A stretch of DNA of 64,000 nt from Modicisalibacter coralii. Its GTDB lineage: Bacteria > Pseudomonadota > Gammaproteobacteria > Pseudomonadales > Halomonadaceae. Where the stretch lies: positions 231,507 through 295,506 of the forward strand of contig NZ_QWBW01000007.1 in NCBI RefSeq assembly GCF_004117855.1, written 5' to 3'. A model generated the notes under the pieces. It was not told the origin of the DNA. It made no database searches and was given only the letters and a program-made list of their open reading frames with translations. The position numbers and the translations under genes are program-made. Of the stretch, positions 63,425 through 64,000 are shown in pieces. The stretch's first letter is position 1, and each line of letters opens with the position of its first letter.

Positions 63425-64000
63425 ATGTCTAGCAACACCCACAAGGATCACGATCGCGTCGCCGCCGGCGACGACGAACTGGCCCCGGCGACCAGCGGCG
63501 CGCCGGAGCCGGCCAAGGACCCGGTGCGCAGCACCTTCGACCGCGGCGTGGTGGCCTGCGCCCGCGTCGCCGCCTGGCTGGTGGCCATCTCGATGGCGAT
63601 CAGCGTCTTCGAGGTGATCATGCGCTACGGCTTCAACTCGCCGACCTCCTGGGTCCATGAGACCACCGTGATGCTGGTCGCGGTGACCTTCGCGCTGGGC
63701 GGCCCGGCGGCGCTGGCCAGCAATCGCCACATCCGCGTGCGGGTGCTCTACGACAGCGCCGGCCCGCGCCTGCGACTGTGGCTCGACCGCTTCAACGACC
63801 TGGTCACCTTCGGCTTCTGCCTGGCGATGAGCTACGCCGCCTACACCATGTTCTGGGAGTCCTCCCACAACCCGCTCGGCGAGTGGTCGCTGGAGCGCTC
63901 CGGGACCGCCTGGAACCCGCCGTTCCCGGCACTGATCAAGGGCATCATCATGGTCGCGCTGATGATCATGTGCATTCAGGCGTTCATCCACCTGATCCAG
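63425..64000 (+). CDS. TRAP transporter small permease (DctQ family), 3' end cut by window
   Basis: The frame is open for 192 codons to the window edge. After a hydrophilic N-terminus of about 45 residues come four membrane segments in the DctQ order, with FEVIMRYGFNSPTSWVHETTVML, ASNRHIRVRVLYDSAGPRLR, and a last segment GIIMVALMIMCIQAFIHLI. GGAGG precedes ATG 63425. The large DctM permease is expected just beyond the window. Confidence 0.88.
   Translation, partial: MSSNTHKDHDRVAAGDDELAPATSGAPEPAKDPVRSTFDRGVVACARVAAWLVAISMAISVFEVIMRYGFNSPTSWVHETTVMLVAVTFALGGPAALASNRHIRVRVLYDSAGPRLRLWLDRFNDLVTFGFCLAMSYAAYTMFWESSHNPLGEWSLERSGTAWNPPFPALIKGIIMVALMIMCIQAFIHLIQ

Overview
This 64 kb window is GC-rich chromosomal DNA of a gammaproteobacterium. 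Gene content and order (sdhE-ygfX beside nadB, ihfB-lapA-lapB-pyrF, fxsA-groES-groEL, a Gac/Rsm-type small RNA) and the protein styles point to Halomonadaceae (Halomonas/Chromohalobacter/Salinicola-like); this is inference from memory, not a search. No phage, insertion sequence or CRISPR array was seen.

Layout. 1-6.9 kb: end of uvrC, pgsA, a tRNA-Gly/Cys/Leu operon with degenerate copies of the tRNA-Gly 3' half in its spacer, a FUSC membrane protein, nadB, sdhE/ygfX, ihfB and lapAB. 6.9-16 kb: pyrF, a ComEA-like protein, an SDR, fxsA, groESL with a sigma-32 promoter, several small unknowns, a CsrB/RsmZ-like sRNA with a GacA-type upstream site, and dusA. 16-18 kb: an AstE-like deacylase and a TauE/SafE exporter.

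18.1-26.2 kb is the most unusual part: a compact, translationally coupled cluster encoding a CDP-alcohol phosphatidyltransferase, a BchC-like dehydrogenase, a degenerate 6-pyruvoyl-tetrahydropterin-synthase homologue, a GT4 glycosyltransferase, a methyltransferase, a flippase-like UPF0104 membrane protein, a RibD-type reductase, a long GTP cyclohydrolase II and a creatininase/ArfB-like amidohydrolase. Together they look like a pathway from GTP to a reduced, glycosylated, possibly lipid-linked pyrimidine or pterin product that I cannot name. It is followed by a Kef-type antiporter and an amidoligase/glutamine-amidotransferase-like pair.

30-45 kb is mixed metabolism and repair: GMC oxidoreductase, OsmC, DUF1415, aldo/keto reductase, endonuclease V, sbcDC, a yefM-yoeB toxin-antitoxin pair, a glutarate-catabolism set (GntR regulator, CaiB-type CoA-transferase, gcdH), wrbA and argE.

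45-64 kb is a pentose regulon. A xylosidase/ABC-importer operon with xylose dehydrogenase and xylonolactonase, plus xylonate dehydratase and 2-keto-3-deoxyxylonate dehydratase, gives the oxidative Weimberg route for xylose; the last enzyme (2-oxoglutarate semialdehyde dehydrogenase) is not in the window. An arabinonate-type dehydratase and a TRAP transporter follow. A ROK repressor with a 25-bp palindrome and a FadR-type regulator with a repeated ATGTTSAACAT operator appear to split control of these genes.
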